A DNA stretch of 64,000 bases, taken from Vicinamibacterales bacterium. GTDB taxonomy: Bacteria > Acidobacteriota > Vicinamibacteria > Vicinamibacterales > UBA2999. The position numbers were made by a program, and so were the translations under genes. The stretch spans positions 1 to 64,000 of the forward strand of contig JAWKHS010000022.1 in NCBI GenBank assembly GCA_041394705.1, read 5' to 3'. Shown in pieces: positions 62,704 through 64,000 of the stretch; the stretch's first letter is position 1; each line of letters starts with the position of its first letter. The notes under the pieces were generated by a model that was not told the origin of the DNA, ran no database searches, and saw nothing but the letters and a program-made list of their open reading frames with translations.

Positions 62704-63672
62704 ATGGCCGCGATCACGATCGGCGCCCGCCGCCTCGACCTCCGGGACGGCGAGACCGTCCTCGACGGGCTCCTCCGTCACGGCGTCGACGCCATGTACT
62801 CCTGCCGGAAGGGCACCTGTCACGCGTGCCTCCAGCGGTGCGTCAGCGGCGACGTCCCCGTCCACGCGCAGCGCGGACTGACCGACGCGCAGCGCGCGAA
62901 CGGCGACTTCCTGGCGTGTCAGTGCCGGCCGGCCGGCGTGCTTGCCATCGCGGATCCCGAAGAGGAGCCGCGCGTCTTCGCCAAGGTCGTGGCGAACGAC
63001 CGGCTGACGCCCACCGTGGCGCGCCTGCGCGTGGCCCCGGCGCAGCCGATGGCGTACCAGGCCGGACAGTTCCTGACCGTCGCGCGCTCGGAGGACGGCG
63101 TGGGCCGGCAGTACTCCCTGGCCAGTCTCCCCGCCGATCCGTATCTCGAAATGCACGTCCGGCGGCTGGAGCGCGGCCGGTTGAGCCGCTGGCTGTACGA
63201 CGAGGCGGCGCCCGGCACCTGGCTGGAGCTCGGGCCGGCCTCGGGCACGTGCTGCTACACGCCCGGGCAGCCGGACCGGGGGCTCGTCCTGGCGGGCACC
63301 GGCACCGGGCTCGCGCCGCTGCTCGGCGTGGCGCGCGACGCGCTGTCGCAGGGGCACGAGGGACCGATCCACCTGTTCCACGGCGCCGTCGATCTCGCCG
63401 GGCTGTATTTGCAGGACGACCTCTTCGCCATGAGCTGCGAGTACCCGAACTTCCTGTACCACCCGTCGGTGCTGCAGGGACCGACGACGTTCGGCATCCC
63501 GGTGGCGCCGTTGACGTCGGTCATCGCGCGGGAGGCGCCGCCGCTCGCCGGCTGGCAGGCCTACGTGTGCGGGAACGACGACATCGTGCAGCAGCTGCGG
63601 CTGCACCTGGCGCGTGCCGGCGTGGCCGCCGGCGCCATCCTCAGCGACAGCTTCCTGCCCGCAGCCGCCTAG
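62704..63672 (+). CDS. Ferredoxin-NAD(P)H reductase with N-terminal [2Fe-2S] domain
   Basis: A 322-residue electron transfer protein. The N-terminal plant-type ferredoxin domain (about 1-85) has Cys ligands in CRKGTCHAC and LACQC. An FAD domain follows with GRQYSLAS (the RxYS flavin motif), then an NAD(P)H domain with LAGTGTGLAPLLGVA and a near-C-terminal YVCGNDDIVQQL. The order ferredoxin-FAD-NAD is that of BenC, XylZ and MMO reductases. It should feed electrons to a non-heme iron oxygenase; the only one in the window is at 14387. The gene stands alone here. Confidence 0.88.
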   Translation: MAAITIGARRLDLRDGETVLDGLLRHGVDAMYSCRKGTCHACLQRCVSGDVPVHAQRGLTDAQRANGDFLACQCRPAGVLAIADPEEEPRVFAKVVANDRLTPTVARLRVAPAQPMAYQAGQFLTVARSEDGVGRQYSLASLPADPYLEMHVRRLERGRLSRWLYDEAAPGTWLELGPASGTCCYTPGQPDRGLVLAGTGTGLAPLLGVARDALSQGHEGPIHLFHGAVDLAGLYLQDDLFAMSCEYPNFLYHPSVLQGPTTFGIPVAPLTSVIAREAPPLAGWQAYVCGNDDIVQQLRLHLARAGVAAGAILSDSFLPAAA

Positions 63673-63700
63673 CCTGGCGTTCCGCGCCGGTTGCGGCGAT

Positions 63701-64000
63701 TTACAACCCCACCGCCAGCGTCGCCGACATCACATGGCTACGCCGGGCGTCGCCGGACGCACTGCGCCAGACGATGTTCACATAGCCCACCTCCAGGCTG
63801 CTGCGGGACGTCAGGGGCCGAGCGACTCCCAGGAAGACGCGATTGCTGTCGAACCCGCGCGAGCCGAGCTTCGTGGAGTTGGCCCGCACGAACAGCTCCT
63901 CCGCGGCCACGGCACGCAGTCCCTGACGGGAGGGAAGGGACCACGTGATGCGCACCTGCTGGCGCACTCTCAGCGCCATCGAGTCCTGCCCCGTGACGTA
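63701..64000 (-). CDS. C-terminal part of a DUF2490 outer membrane protein, cut by the window edge
   Basis: The last 99 residues of a minus-strand gene that continues beyond the window. Alternating strands with RVRQQVRITWSLP, LRAVAAEELFVRANST, GFDSNRVFLGVARPLTSR and LEVGYVNIVWR match the DUF2490 barrel family. The frame is open to the window edge with no stop, so the ATG at 63979 is internal. Function of the family is unknown; barrel-like position in the outer membrane is expected. Confidence 0.65.
   Translation of the reverse strand, partial: YVTGQDSMALRVRQQVRITWSLPSRQGLRAVAAEELFVRANSTKLGSRGFDSNRVFLGVARPLTSRSSLEVGYVNIVWRSASGDARRSHVMSATLAVGL

Overview
The window comes from a very GC-rich bacterium with long, densely packed genes. 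The gene families suggest the phylum Acidobacteriota, probably class Vicinamibacteria: sortilin-type beta-propeller hydrolases, several M28/M64/S9 peptidases, DUF5916 outer membrane proteins, DUF2934, DUF2911, BACON and FN3 secreted proteins, and bacillithiol genes. This placement is inference from gene content; no rRNA or single-copy marker is present. I see no rRNA, tRNA, CRISPR array, phage gene or intact insertion sequence.

Layout. 1-6.4 kb: the start of a divergent gene, a 1038-residue sortilin-like protein, and divergent M28 and M64 peptidases. 6.4-12.0 kb: a tight five-gene operon with a PLP-dependent sulfur amino acid lyase, an APC permease, an MhqO-like VOC dioxygenase, an MhqD-like esterase and a sodium:solute symporter. 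12.0-18.1 kb: a small exported TIMP-like protein, an unusual M28-like protein in an operon with a Rieske oxygenase, and a secreted PD40-BACON-FN3 protein. 18.2-22.1 kb: a membrane protein with a TIR/SLOG-like domain and TM2 domain, an NHL propeller, an SH3 protein and an anchored unknown. 22.3-24.8 kb: the most unusual locus, a C39-like cysteine peptidase fused through TPRs to a POTRA-like segment and an Omp85-like barrel, with a PA2779-like partner gene upstream.

25.2-40.1 kb is mostly housekeeping and envelope genes: TonB-like protein, GGDEF/EAL protein, CoA-type Nudix hydrolase, two amidohydrolases, MscL, DUF481 and DUF5916 outer membrane proteins, DUF1223, LysE exporter, heme A synthase and a cystine-type symporter. 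40.3-54.2 kb: an ice-binding (DUF3494) protein, an S9A oligopeptidase lipoprotein, two FN3-tailed secreted proteins, the bacillithiol pair bshB1-bshA, an unknown outer-membrane-like protein, a DUF2934 protein and a CoA-binding protein. 54.2-56.9 kb looks less stable: a 5'-truncated gene, about 460 bp of non-coding DNA with inverted repeats, a protein with three beta-trefoil-like CxxC repeats, and a DUF1801 protein. 56.9-64.0 kb: DUF2911, a beta-lactamase-family serine hydrolase, a second sortilin-like protein, a Rieske-type reductase and the end of a DUF2490 protein.

Taken together the window describes a periplasm- and surface-centred lifestyle based on peptide breakdown: many exported peptidases and propeller proteins beside amino acid, cystine and sodium symporters. 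Bacillithiol synthesis and the MhqO/MhqD-like pair point to thiol-based detoxification of electrophiles. All functions are read from motifs and family resemblance; none was confirmed by database search.
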